Source: Purshia tridentata (lineage: Eukaryota; Streptophyta; Magnoliopsida; Rosales; Rosaceae). From it: a DNA stretch of 64,000 nucleotides. The position numbers were made by a program, and so were the translations under genes. The stretch lies in the NCBI GenBank assembly GCA_003254885.1, contig QANT01008984.1, positions 1 through 64,000 on the forward strand, given 5' to 3'. Of the stretch, positions 11,201-23,850 are shown one piece after another. The notes beneath the pieces are model-generated. The model ran no database searches and was not told the origin of the DNA. It saw nothing but the letters and a program-made list of their open reading frames with translations. The first letter of the stretch is position 1. The number at the start of each line of letters is the position of its first letter.

Positions 11201-14040
11201 AAGATAGCTGACTTGATCACAGGGCTCGTAGAAAATGGGTCCCCTCAGTTTCGTGAGGCACTGTTTTCACATGTTGCAAAGTCAAAGTAATGGCCAAAAA
11301 ATACCAAGCATGGCCATGAAAGTCACACCCACCTACAAATATGTACATAATTGTATCTTATTCATGGCCCTCGAGTTTTGAAGCTTCAGATTGATACCAC
11401 GTGGCTGATCTTCAATCATGGCCAATTTATCTTCCACAAGTTTTTTTTTAATTTTCCCAAGTATTTTGTGAAAGGATAAGCTCAATCAATTTTTATTTGA
11501 GGTATTGTTTAAATCCAGTTTAAGAAACCAGTCATGACAGTGAGAGAGAGTCTCAGTGCAGCAGACCTTATTCCATACATATCAAATGGGGATATACTTA
11601 AGAACGATGACTTTTTATATAGTATGTAAAAGGGTCATACTAACTTTCAATACAATTTAATGATTCAAATTTTATTTTTATTATTCACAATGATGATTGT
11701 GATAATCAGATAATCATACGATTCTTTCGATATAAAAATTAGACAATTTAAATTCTTGTATCACATTGCTGAGTCACCCCACCTATATGGTCCTTTTAGA
11801 CCCTTTTCTTGACAATAGGATTTTCTATCATACCACCTGTAACCTTCTACATTTATGTGTGCCTACCATCATGGCATTCATTTTTGGATATGCTGCAGAA
11901 ATGGTTTTTTCAAAGACTAGCTTGAGAATTGCTCATTGCCAAGAAGATATAGAAGTACTAACTTATAATGCAAGTTAACAACACCACCTTCGGCATGAAT
12001 GGCATGGGCCCAAAATTGTTCCCAGTCTTGAAGACCAGCTAATTTCCCAGACAAACACAAATATGGTCACATGTTATAGCCACCACAACAAAGAGTTCAC
12101 ATAATGGTTCTTCAAGCTTGTACATTATTGCACTGTTAACATGTAGTTGTATAATATGGATAAACATTATGCAAAGTTACTGGAAAGTTAATTTGAATTG
12201 GGTTCTTGGCATGTTGCTAGCTCACAATTTACTGGCACTGAGGCACATGAAGCAAAATGGGGTCAAAGATTGCATATTTGACCAAAAGATGATCACAGTG
12301 GGAATGATCTATATGTGTCTCATCAGGCTCATCAGGGTCCCCAATGAGCTGGCTTGGACTCTGTCTCCTACACCCTTCAATTTATTTCAATTTTATTCCT
12401 CTGATGGTGTGTGTTGTGGACCAGGTCGGTTTGACAATTCCATTAATCTCTATCATCTTAGGCTAAGTACTTAGAGCCCACCCAACCTCCCAGAAGAAGA
12501 ATAGCAGTGACCCTTTAAATGTGGGTGCGTCAACCTACCTGGAGTTGTGGACTTTTGGACTCTCTCAATTATTATTAAGCTCTTCAATGATTTTGAGGGA
12601 TAACTACATTTTGTTATTCCTATTGGCCTTTGATTGTGAAATTAAAATCCCCTTTACAAATTAAAAGGGTTCTAGACTTTTTGTTGCTAACATGTGTTGT
12701 TCTTATTAAACCCCCAAATTTGGGTAAGTTGACTAAGGCCAATGTGGCCGACACTAACTCATAACCCTAAAGGGATGACCCAAACCCAAGCCATTTGTTT
12801 CATGAGGAACAACAACACAGGCCTGTGAGTTAAACCCTCAACTACTTTGAGACCATGTCAAAGCTAAGTTGGGTTTAGAAGTGTTTGATTCAGAGTTGGG
12901 TTGCGGGGCCATGTCATTAAAACATGGGCAAGGAAGAGATGATTTAGCTTAGCAGTAGATAGGAAACATCTTCGGCCGAAGCAAAACGGTTAGTGTTAAC
13001 TGTTAAAGGGTCGGCTGAAGAAGAAATCTTGAGAACTTGTCGATGGCAGCTATTCCACAATTGCGGGAAGTGGGAACGTAACTCTAAAATATAAAGGAAA
13101 AGATTCTAGATAGATAAGTTGAGCTGTGAAGTGAACATATTCCAAAAATCTCAAAATTAGGTTCAGCACCTATGCATTGCTTCATTGTGCTGTATATATG
13201 TACCATCTATTTTTGGGATTATTGTATTTAAAAGGGATGCTTGTGCCTTTCATTAATAAGGATACAATCTAATGGTATATTTGGTAGCATTTTAGTGAGA
13301 TGCTTTTATTTGTGTTTTATGTTTCCTCAACTTTTATCAGTTTTCTATTTTGGTTATTAAACTTTAAAACTTATTAATTGGGTCGTCAAATATTAATTTG
13401 TACATTTTTTAGGTGAAGGTTTGAACCCGGGTTTTGTAAGGAAGAATTTTTATCTTCAACTAACTAAATCAATCTCAATTGATGTTAAGTTATACATTTA
13501 ATAAATTTTCTTTTAAAAACTTAATGAACAAGGGTAATTTCTATTTGTTTGTTCAAGTATTATACGTGTTATCCACTCCTTATATACCCTTCTACTCTTA
13601 AACCCTATGCTCCCACTTTTTCATCTTCTTCCCTCTCATTCCCCACAGGCTCACATTCTTCCCGCCAATACCCAAGAGTCAACTTTAGCATATGGCTTAA
13701 GATAGATGGATAATTTACCCAACATACGTATCTCAAGGACTTGGGCCAATATAATCTCAGGTTTCATTAGTGGGCTAATCTCTATTAAAATAATGACCCA
13801 ATAATTGGACGAGGTTAAGGCCCAGTTCGGCCCACAGTCGATTATTCTTATTTTCTTCAGATTGTGCGCCGAAGCACTGGGTTCGGGTCCATCGCTTCTC
13901 CGCTGTTCACCCTCCCCTATCAATGTATGTCTTCGTTGACATTTAACACTTTACTGTTCAGTGGTAAAAAAAAAAAAACACTTTACTGATAACCCCAAAT
14001 TTAATTTAATTTTTTTCAAAAATATATTCCTGTTTGCTAC
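11201..14040. other. Intergenic region, no gene recognised
   Basis: Mostly AT-rich. Reading frames at 11766-11978, 12118-12474 and (minus) 13651-13923 lack recognisable domains, and I do not accept them as genes. Near 13411-13440 there is a tRNA B-box-like phrase (GGTTTGAACCCGGG), suggesting an old retro-derived repeat. The last 400 bases may contain upstream regulatory sequence of the membrane protein gene. Confidence 0.5.
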
Positions 14041-14324
14041 AAGCTTAACCTTAACCTTGCTCGATGAGAAGCACAGCTTGTGCAACTAGTGACTCAACTA
14101 AGTTCATGCAAGACAAGCACGGAGAAACAAGAGGAAGGTAAGCAATCTGAATCCCAATTGGTATTATCCTTTATACAAGTTTATATTTTTTTTCCTCTTT
14201 ATTTATTTATTTATTTTTTACACAAGAAAGCTCTACAATTTCATTTCTGGTTTTAATGCTTGGTTCCAACGCCATTTGAAATAGGGTCTGTTTATAGAGT
14301 AAAGAAGTGGGTTTACCTCAAATC

Positions 14325-16814
14325 ATGGAGAAGAATTTTGTTCTTTTGGTTGGGATTTTGTTATTTCAGCTAGTGGTTCATTGCTCTGTTGCTGATTTGA
14401 AGGTAAAGAATGAGAAAACTTGTTTTTATTGGACTATGGTTTATTGCCTTTAGATATTTAATTAGTTAAAGGTTTTGAATGTAGGTAGAAGCCGGTGCAA
14501 TAGTTGGGTTGGATCCAAAAGATTCATTAACATCGAAAAATTTGAACAGTTCGGATGGTAAAATGGGAGGGTCCAATTTGGTTTCGAATACTATTGAAGG
14601 TCAAACAGTAGAGAAAGATAGAGATCAGGTGGGTGGATCAAAGAAAGGTGTTGGGAATGGTAAGGAGAAGAGCAATACAAGTGGGGAAGTCATTTTGAAA
14701 GAATCTCAGAATGTGCCAAAGGGTGGGGGTGAGGAATTAAAAATAGAGGGTGAAGAGGACAAGCATAAGAAGCCAAATGAACCAAAGGAAGTGCCTAGGG
14801 AGGTGGGAAATGGAGGAAATGCTGTCTCTTTGAACCCGTTGAGGAAGGAGGTTCCTCGGAGTGAGGAATGTGATCCATCTAACATGTGCACTGACGAGGA
14901 GAAGAAGCTGGCTGCATGTTTGAGAGTTCCTGGAAATGGTAGGAGTTACATTTTGTATTTATAGCAGTTCATGCATTTTTGTTGTTAATATTGTCCATTC
15001 TAGGTGTTTTCCTCTTTTGTTTGATTTTCGAATTCCATGTGTTTTACTTATATATACATAAATATATGATAACAGATTACAAAAGGAGGTGTACATTGAC
15101 TAGAACAAATAGCATAACATCTCCTGGACTAACAGATTTTTGGATATTAGAGTTTGTTCTTTTTATTTTTTCAGATCATATTTATTTAGCATGCCGAAAT
15201 ATGTTTAATTTATTCTCTTTTTATGTTTAAGTCTTTTCTGTTTTGCATTGATAACACTTGATTCACCGCTGGTTGGTATTTTTCAGAGTCTCCCCATCTC
15301 TCACTTTTAATTCAGAACAAGGGTAAAGGCCCTCTCGTGGTTACCATTTCTGCTCCTGATTTTATGCAGCTAGACGAAACAAAAATTCAACTTGAAGAGA
15401 AAGGAGACAGAAAGGTACTTGAAAATAATACTAAAGAGTTGTTTTAGTCACTTTTAATTCAACATGCTAGTACCTCATATAGTCCTCTTTAGTTTATACT
15501 GTAAATGTTTTAACTGTTCCATCAAAGTTTTGCAATTTTTTTTCCTCCACTTTACATTGCAAGTTAGTTAAAAGGTGATCCCTTGGTTTATAAGATCATT
15601 TTTTATTTTATTATCCATAATAATGTAGACTAATATTGATTTTGAACATGACATAACACCTTGTTGTTAATGTTTCCCTACTTGAGGGTAAAGTATATAA
15701 CAGAGGATTCAACTTGCGCTTGCATATTCATTGGCTGATGAGAATTTTCAAGCCAAGCACTTGATTCCTTTAATTACATCATGCCTCATAGATTCCTAAA
15801 CTTTCCAGATATCTAGGGCTCCTATGCATTGGCCAATTCTTTTCACTTCAAAGACAAGCTGTGTGGCACTTGATATCCTCACATGGGTAGCAAGTCAGCC
15901 AAGAAGGGATCTCTCAATCAACAAAAACCCACACGATTTTAATATAGCATAAGCACCATGCAAGCAGCAGTATAACAACAATACAATGCAATAGATTGAC
16001 TGAAAAGGCTATTTTGGGTATTGATGACAAGAATATACAGGAAGCAACAGCGAACAATGGGCTTGACTAATGACCTTGGACAGGCTTGGTATATGGTGTT
16101 ACAAGCACAGCCCCTAACACATTGGCATAAATAAATTATAGTGACTGTCAAATCTGTTACTTACTTCTTTTGCTGGATCCTATTAGCACTGGGAGATCTA
16201 GGCTGATGATTAGTATGAAAATAAAATGGACTATTTCTAATATGATATGTTTTAATTGATGTTATGGGCTGTAATGAGAAAATGCTTGGCACCTTGTGCT
16301 TGACACTAAGTTAAAAGTGGATTGTGATGATATAATATGGAATTTGCAGGTGAAGGTTTCTGTTGGAAATGGAGGAACTGGCAACTTGATTGTCCTAAGA
16401 GCAGGAAATGGTAACTGCAGCCTTGATTTTAGGGACCTGATCACGCACAGTTCCAGGAAGGAGCCTGATAATTCTTCAAACTTCACCTCAACAAACCTCC
16501 TGGCTCAAAGATCTACCATTGTGATCATATTCTTTGCTTCACTACTGATATTGGCATTGGCTTGGATGTGCATCAGCTTTAGACAGAAGCGGTTTTCCAG
16601 CAATGGCATTAAATATCAGAAGCTAGACATGGACCTGCCAGTTTCCAATGAGGAAAACCCAGAGTTGCACATTAATGATGGATGGGATAATACTTGGGAT
16701 GATAATTGGGATGATGAGGAGGCACCCCACACACCTTCGATGCCTGTTACTCCTAGCCTCTCTGGCAAAGGCCTTGCCCCAAGACGGCTGAACAAGGAAG
16801 GTTGGAAAGATTAG
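14325..16814 (+). CDS. Single-pass membrane protein, plant DUF7356-like family
   Basis: Protein of 374 residues, function unknown. Exons: 14325-14402, 14485-14938, 15287-15414, 16350-16814, in frame throughout. Residues 1-23 form a hydrophobic signal peptide ending in HCSVA. Residues 27-160 are a low-complexity, Lys/Glu/Gly-rich, probably disordered extracytosolic region. A compact part with conserved-looking cysteines (SEECDPSNMC, then LAACLRVPG) and a beta-rich segment (PLVVTISAPDFMQL, GTGNLIVLRAGNGNC) follows. A transmembrane helix lies at about 276-297, then a basic stop (RQKRF) and an acidic Trp-rich tail (WDNTWDDNWDDEEAP) before the end ETGWKD-like terminus, here NKEGWKD. From memory this tail is characteristic of plant proteins annotated DUF7356. 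A likely leader exon ends at a good donor near 14139 (GAGGAAG|GTAAGC), so the 5' UTR is probably spliced. Orientation and exons are firm; role is unknown. Confidence 0.85.
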
Positions 16815-18360
16815 TTGATTAGATTGACTTGAACACTCAGATATGTGGAAAAGAAAGAGATAATAGATGCAAGTTTCTTTTGTTAATCTCTGTTGCCTTT
16901 CACAGATAGCCATTTTGATTTTTGGTATCCCCAGCAGAAATAGAAACTGGGAAAAAGGTCATTCATATTTGCTTTCTTTTTTTTCCACTTATTTACAGGG
17001 TGCCACTATGTGGCCTGACTTCTATATATACCAAGTGCCTTTTTAATTGTCTTGGTAAACTTTGGCTTTTCACAGGATAACATTTCATGTATGAGGATTG
17101 AGTGCAATGGAGCAGTTATGTTTTTTTCCTTTATTACATTGGTGAAATGTAGATGATTGAACTACTACAGAACATCTTGGCCAAAAAAAAAAAAGAACTA
17201 CTACAGAACAAGTTGCTAAATTTAAAACCACAACCCATCCAACCAGGCCCATTGAAGATATAATTTTTCCAGAGTGTGCCTTGAACACAACCTTGTTAAG
17301 GTGCTATGCAATTGCATTGCTTCTCTTGGGCCTAACTAAAATCAGAAACGAACTGTTGAGTTGATACATTACCTCTTGGGCTCAATTTCAGAGTTCCTCA
17401 GGCAAATGAATATTAAAAAAAAAACAAAAAAAGCAACAAAATGCTGACTATAGAGAAGGATAAAAGACATGTGATAATATGGAATAAACGATTGACAAAA
17501 TAGATAATGCCATTTTGGTCTAGTGGTGGCATCCGATTTCCTATTTGTTAGAGAAAGTCATGAGTTTAAATCTGTTAGAAGCATAGTATAGGATTCTAGA
17601 TGGAAGATTGTTTCCCTTTTTGTTGATATTTAAATGTTAGAAAAACTTTTTATCTGACATTGAAACCACTATTTCCATTGTATTTTTCTCACAAATTGGA
17701 GTTAGATTAGGTTCCAATCTTGTTTGTTTAATAAGTTCACGTGCAATCTCATCTTTTACACCGGAAGACACAAATGTAAATAAGTATTTGAACTTAAATT
17801 TTCTAGAATTAGAATTTTAATATCATATTAGACAGCCATTCAACCTTTTTAAATACGTTAATATTCTATGTCAAACTAGTTAACAGTTTTAAGGCCAATA
17901 TCTGTTTTGTTTAGTTTATTCAATAAAATATAAAAATGTGAGCCAAACTCTGAGGTAAAATTCTCTACCAATAGAGCTATAAACCCCAACGATATCCAAT
18001 CATGTCAATCACATAAACTAAATGACTCCATAATAATTGTTGAGACAAGCGTAATTCATGGGAATGTAATCAAAATATTATATCCATGCATGTGTGTGTT
18101 GGTCTATATGTATGAAATTGGTATATTGTGCTCATTTTGTCCTCAAACTCATAAAATTGGTAAATTCAAAAAGGGTAGTTAGTGAGGAACCTAACTAAGT
18201 TTGTATATTCGGTCATGCAAGACAAAACAGCATGATCTCTCGCATGATCGCATCACGTTCCCTCTTCTTCTATTCCTCTACGTTGTCGTATTTCCCAAAC
18301 TTACTCTAAAATTTAGAATTAATTTTCCCTAAAAAAAAAGGAAACCCCCGTATGCAGCCA
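16815..18360. other. 3' UTR and intergenic DNA
   Basis: The first 250 bases or so are likely 3' UTR of the membrane protein gene. Near 17160 and 17203 a 16-base phrase (gaactactacagaaca) is repeated on either side of an A-run. A SINE-like remnant is listed separately. Otherwise AT-rich, with no gene. Confidence 0.5.
17505..17600 (+). mobile_element. Possible tRNA-derived SINE remnant
   Basis: An A-box-like TGGTCTAGTGGTGG (17516-17529) is followed about 45 bases later by a degenerate B-box-like GAGTTTAAATCTG (17562-17574), the spacing expected for a tRNA-type Pol III promoter. No cloverleaf can be drawn with confidence and no terminal A-run or target duplication was found, so this is a tentative call for an old SINE head. 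Confidence 0.3.
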
Positions 18361-18620
18361 TGTAGTATGTACACCGGTTGTTAGGAGCATGTGAGGCCTT
18401 GCCTGATTGGACCACCTTGACGGAGCACGTGGTCGACTGGATAGCCCCTTGAGAGACAGCGCGTGGGGGGCCCACAGATTGTCAGAGTACACGAGCTCTC
18501 ACATGACCATGATGTGCTGCCCCCTCTAGAAGGGTACACGTGTCCTATGTGCGGAATTATCGGGTAGAGGATCGGCGTTGTACGTGACTGGTGGAAGTAA
18601 CTGACGGCTGAGATCTGCGA
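18361..18620. other. GC-rich island with G-box motifs, no gene
   Basis: A 260-base stretch sharply richer in G+C than its flanks, with CACGTG-type cores near 18426 (GCACGTGG) and 18537 (ACACGTGT) and another ACGT near 18580. The 82-codon minus-strand frame shows nothing recognisable. It may be promoter-like, a transposon fragment or relic coding DNA. No gene start is evident downstream. Confidence 0.35.
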
Positions 18621-21561
18621 ACATGACATTCCTATCGTATTCCTGTCTTTATTTTGTCTGTATTTTATTTGCCGTTGAAGTCCGCCGACGATATATTACG
18701 AACTTTTTGACTGTCCCGTTTATTGCAACTTGCAAGTTTGCAACCTCTTATATTCCAAAAACAAATCTTTGTGCTTGTGACAAAATTAATGTTAGTTTTT
18801 TTTTTTTTTAAGAGAATGGTTCTTTTTTCTTTTTGAGAGAAATGTGGTTTGATATTAGAGTTAAAAACCCAAAATAAGACATGCTATGAAGTAGGCATTA
18901 AAAGTTCAACTATTAATTTGTGTACTTGTAGTATTTTTAAAAATATAATTTATTGAATACTTAATTATTTTTCTTCGTTGTAAAATAAAATTAAACTGTA
19001 ATTCTTTCAAATTCTCAAATATTGAAGACATCAAATTTATTTATTATTGTAAGTTCAAGTAATTAATATGGAGGGTCGGGAGTCCTCTAATATAATAATA
19101 AGGTAGAGTTTAATGTAAAAATGCAATGTAATTTAAGAGAAAATAACATTTTCTTATTCCACCGAATAAAGTAAGAAAATAATAACATTTTCTTTCTTGA
19201 ACAATTCCAGGATTCTTATTGCACCGAATACAAAATAACATTATAAGAATCCAATCCAATTGAAATCCAGTCAAATCCAAAATAATAATTCAGTAGAGTG
19301 GAAAATTGGTATTCTTTTCCCATCAGTCCCAATTAAAAAATGGTATTCTTTTGCAGGGAGTTGGAGAAGAAAGAGATTACATGCAAAGACGTATGCAGGC
19401 AAGTTGCAGATAATACTCACAAAAAGATTACTGGGGACGTTTGGACGCAGGGATTCGGATGTCGGCTTTTTATGTCCACTTTCCCATTTCGAACTTGCTT
19501 TTTGGATTATTTTACACCTACAAATTCTTAAATTCTTCTTTTTCTCTTTTTTAATCTACCCACCTATCATCTTCACTTTTCCTTATTTTATTAACAGTAG
19601 CAATTAATGTAGCACTTTGAATCATTTCAAAGGAGAAAGTATTCAAATGTTTTCGGAAGTTTGGGAAGGTGGTCTAGGTTTGATTCCCCTTTTACTTTCT
19701 AATTAAACTCATTGTTTAAGTTCTTATCGTGATTGTGAGATGATAAGTGTTTTCCCATCTTAATTAATCTTTAATGATTAGAATGTTTCTTCTCTCTTGT
19801 TTGTTCATCAACGTTTTCTTAAACTCTTATAGTCCATCAAAAAATTTACTTTCTTGCTGCAGTAGCCATGGACAGCGATAATCCAAACTTTTCCCTCCCC
19901 ACTTGCCGGCACCACCTCTCTCATCGGACAACGACCCATCATCTCTGACTTAATTAAATTACTCAATTCCTTAACCACAAGTTAATGCTTGTCCAACTTA
20001 TGTTTGTGGGTCCTAATAAATGTAAGGGCATATATCATTATCAATGGAATATATATATATAAGCTCTTACATTAATGTGAAAAGACATGCATGTGCATGG
20101 TAGAATAACATGGAGTAAGAATGATTGGTACTCATACTCTTATATATATTTTCTGGGTCAGATATTTTTCATTCTCACAAAAAAGTACTGATGGCATGCA
20201 TTAAATTGGTTTTTTCTTATCGTCGTGGCGTTGAAAAAGTAGGAAAATATTTTTATTTTTTAATCAAAAGCTCTACTACTATAGGTTTGATTTAGGGTTT
20301 AGATCGTTGTGACTTAATTGGCCAGAAAAAAAGAACGTTGTGACTTAGACTTTGACAACACATTTTATTATACATTTCCCACAATAACAATTATAATTAC
20401 AGGCACAATGACAATGATTAAAAAAACCATTTTTCCCCCACACCAAATATTGTCAATACCCTAGAGGTTGACATAATGACCGCTACATTTCGATCAAAAT
20501 GTCTACCCCCGAATCGGAACCAGTTTCAAAATCGGTTTTGGGAATGGAATAAGGTCAATATTGACCTATCATATCCCGTGTCCACTCCTACTTTTATGTG
20601 TTTTAAAAAATACTTGTGAGTGACAAATTTGTAGATTTATACTACCTCTTGAAAGATAAAATATGAATGAGAATGAAAGTCCTTTATTATAGAAAGGTCT
20701 GTAAATGGGGTGTGATAACAAAAATTTCTATTGTTTAATTAATGTTGAATTAAGTTTTTATTGGTGGTAGTGACTAGTGAGGCTTATAACTAGCTCTAAT
20801 AGTAGACTACTTCTCGCACACTTGTTATAAAAGTTTAATTTTTGTCAATTCATGTTAAGCTTCCACCCTTCTTTTAATAATAATAATAGATAAATTATAT
20901 ACTAATTACTGTTGTTCTTTGTATGCTTAGATGTGGGTATCATCTGAAAGGAATGCTTCCATGGGCCAACAAAAAATGTGGATATCATCATTTTGGTGGA
21001 TATATAGTTTTTATTAATTAGATCTGAAAAACAGAAGAAAGATAGATAAACTCTTCTAGTGAGTACGAAGATAAGCACTTTATTACTAAAACTATAAACC
21101 CACTGGAGGGTGTGATGTGATCGTTCAAATCAGGGACATCCACTGACCAGATTGTATATATGTCATCCCACAAATTAAGCAAGAATATTATGATATCAAT
21201 CAAGAATTTAAAAAGTTAGCAATTAATGAGATCATATATTATATAAAGCAATCATGCATTATTGGTATTGAGAGCTCGGATGATAATACAAAGTAATAAA
21301 TAAGATTAATGAAATAAAAATGGCTTGGCATGGCAGTGGAGGACTTATTATTGGCCCCAGATATATAATGGCTGCAAACTGGTCCAGAGATTTGAAATAC
21401 AAAAATATAAAGTCATCTATATATATATGTTCTTCCGTGATTAGCTCAGGCCTAGTTTCTGTGCTTCTTCTGGCAAGCACATATGAATAGCGCCTTGATT
21501 TGCGCTTAGTTAGTGCATGTCCTCCAGAAATCCAATTAATACCCACTTTATACAATAAATT
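18621..21561. other. Intergenic DNA with faint transposon debris
   Basis: AT-rich. A short segment at 19357-19470 looks exon-like (less AT-rich, preceded by TTTTGCAG) but gives no recognisable peptide. A phrase ending CCCGTGTCCACTCCTAC at about 20575-20591 resembles the terminus of plant hAT elements (inverted: GTAGGAGTGGACACGGG), but no partner end was found. No genes are supported. Confidence 0.45.
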
Positions 21562-21569
21562 AAGAATGG

Positions 21570-22256
21570 TAGGGTGCACACGGATCGGTTATCCAATTTA
21601 CAAACCATTATCTATATCCAATCCACAATTTGTGGTATAACTATTTTCATATCCATATCCAATCCACAAATTCGAATATCCACAAAATTAGATCGGATCG
21701 AATCGGATAACAGATAATATTCAAATAATAACATAAAAATTATTTAGCAATTACACAACATAAAAATTATCTCTCAAAATAATTCAATAGTTACACAACA
21801 TACTATATAAAAGTTATAAACTATATACTATTACTATATGAACTATAATAAACTATATATTATAAACTATAAACTATATATATTTATAACTTTTATAATA
21901 AATTTCATTGTCAAACGAATTTAAAATATCTACACTTAAACTATATAGTAACACATATAGTTTATAAACTATATGGTATTATAAACTATAATAGGGGCTT
22001 TGATTTACTCTATAATAGGAATTAAACATATATAAACATATATAACTAATTAATAATTTGATATATATAATTTACGGATCGGATCGGATATATCTGTGGT
22101 TTTTAATATTGATATCTATATTCGATCCACAAATTGCGAATCGGATCGGATTAATATCCACAAACAAAAAATTACGGATTGAATCAGTACAATATTCACA
22201 AATTGTGGATCGAATCGAATCGGTAAATGAATTTACGGTATATTTGTGCACTCCTG
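21570..22256. mobile_element. Non-autonomous hAT-type element with 8-bp target duplication
   Basis: The left end reads TAGGGTGCACA and the right end, inverted, CAGGAGTGCACA, which pair with one indel and two mismatches. Immediately outside are AAGAATGG (21562-21569) and AAGAATAG (22257-22264), an 8-base target duplication with one mismatch, the size expected of hAT transposons. Subterminal CGGATCGG and ATCCACAA motifs occur repeatedly near both ends in both orientations, as in hAT elements whose transposase binds subterminal repeats. The 687-base interior is almost pure A+T and encodes nothing, so it depends on a transposase from elsewhere. The near-intact duplication argues for fairly recent insertion. 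Confidence 0.8.
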
Positions 22257-22264
22257 AAGAATAG

Positions 22265-22915
22265 TGGTTGATTTCACTTAGAGGACAAACAGTTGCATTT
22301 GTTCGAATATGAGAGAAGTATTATGGCGAAAAAATGTTACATTTGGGGCAGCAGACCCCACAAAATGTTTTATAGCAATGCAAATTCACATTCACACATT
22401 AGTCATAGACTCATAGGCTAGCTCTAGTAGTAGGTACATATTTAGCATTTAGATTGGAGCGTGAATTGAATCATATACTCTAGAATCTATTCATTCCCAT
22501 TTATTTGGAATGGGTAGGAATTACCTTGAGGAATCTATTCCATAAGCCAAATGGTTCATTTTTGTGTATAGATTCTACATAACATGTATGTGAAATTCAT
22601 TAAAATCTTGATTTAAGACACTTATATTTTGCTGCATTATTAAAATCCATTAAAATTAACCGTTGAACACCCTTAATCTAAAGTGTACATCGATTTTTTT
22701 AATAATTCAATGAATATATATATATATCCTTCCTTCTTTGGTTGGGAATGAGTTTTGGAAGTGCGAAGGGATAAGGGTCCCTCACGCCATTAAAGGTCTC
22801 ATCTTCGATCTATATCATTCTGAGTGTGGAGCATGCACGTATCATTTAAGATCTTCATAGGGCCATGTATCCCCCACAGTGGCTATGAGTTTAATTCCCA
22901 CGTGTGATGCGGGCC

Positions 22916-22961
<46 letters not shown>

Positions 22962-23720
22962 AAGAGATCTTTGATTTTTCTTTTCTTTTTTTGGCTGGGT
23001 CTCAAAGCTCAGTCAAAAGTGTGTGTTCAAAGAGCAAGCCAAGTACTTTTTTTTTTGCCTTTGTTTGGAAGCTTAGCATAGGGTATGGCATGCGTTATAG
23101 GGCAAAGGTTGTGCTAGGGACCTAGTTGATTGCAAACCCCACAAGTCACAACATGGGGTTGGGATACTCAATTTTAATTTGCATGCCACTTCATGCATTT
23201 CAAAAACATGACATGCGTCTATTGCGGGTGTAAAGTATATTTTCACCTACGTATATTGAAATTTTAATCATTATTTATGTTGGTGTCATTTTCTTTTTAT
23301 TGGCCATATGTTTGTGTCATTTTCTTTCTAGGGTCGAGTGCAAAATTTGCTATCAACATGTACACTATTATTGATTGCATTTATCTCCACAATATTAAAG
23401 ATGTCATAAATATCTTTCTTTCTTAAAAAAAATAAAATATTAATTACCATTTGTATCAATTATAGATCTGAGATTCACTTACATAAATAATCATATTACT
23501 TTTACAAAAGACGTAATCAATAATGTGACAAATATGATATATAAGTAGTTTTATTGTTCGTTTTAAATTTTTAATTAATGAGATGATATATTTTTCTTTT
23601 GATGTCAAATGTTTTCGGGGTTTAGCAAAACCTTTTGTTCTATGGTTGGTTGCTTTGGTGCCTTTCTTCTTCCTCATTAGGATGGGGAATTAAGTACAAT
23701 AATAAAATAAGATTTTTAAT
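22265..23720. other. Intergenic DNA with microsatellites
   Basis: AT-rich with no convincing gene. Contains the TC/AC microsatellite listed separately and an AT run near 22716. The reading frame that runs through the microsatellite is a translation of the repeat. Confidence 0.5.
22919..22961 (+). repeat. (TC)n-(AC)n compound microsatellite
   Basis: About 17 TC units (22919-22952) run directly into a short CA/AC tract. Likely polymorphic between individuals. Confidence 0.9.
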
Positions 23721-23815
23721 TAGGAATACTTTGGGGGNAGGAATACTTTTTTGGGGGGGGGGGGGCAATACCAAAAAAGTCAATTTTATTAGGGTTCCAT
23801 CCTCGAAAGAGGACN

Positions 23816-23849
<34 letters not shown>

Positions 23850-23850
23850 A
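23721..23850. other. Unresolved homopolymer region with ambiguous bases
   Basis: Undetermined bases (n) stand at 23738 and 23815. The first sits between two copies of the phrase AGGAATACTTT followed by G runs, the second one of which is a run of 12 Gs. The second n precedes an A run of about 32. This pattern suggests poor base calling or a collapsed patch in the assembly and not biology. Reading frames crossing it should be ignored. Confidence 0.85.

Noticed and set aside
12118-12474. 118-codon frame with hydrophobic start
   Set aside because: It starts at a non-ATG codon, has no family motif and no splice-supported extension. Probably random.
13411-13440. B-box-like GGTTTGAACCCGGG suggesting a tRNA gene
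   Set aside because: No acceptor stem, anticodon arm or A box at the right distance; likely an old repeat fragment.
13651-13923. Minus-strand 90-codon frame upstream of the membrane protein gene
   Set aside because: It has no recognisable motif, and the region is better explained as promoter or upstream sequence of the gene at 14325.
19357-19490. Exon-like segment after TTTTGCAG
   Set aside because: Neither frame gives a peptide I can place, and no neighbouring exon with matching phase was found.
22904-23125. 73-codon frame through the TC microsatellite
   Set aside because: It translates the dinucleotide repeat (alternating Leu-Ser) and has no other support.
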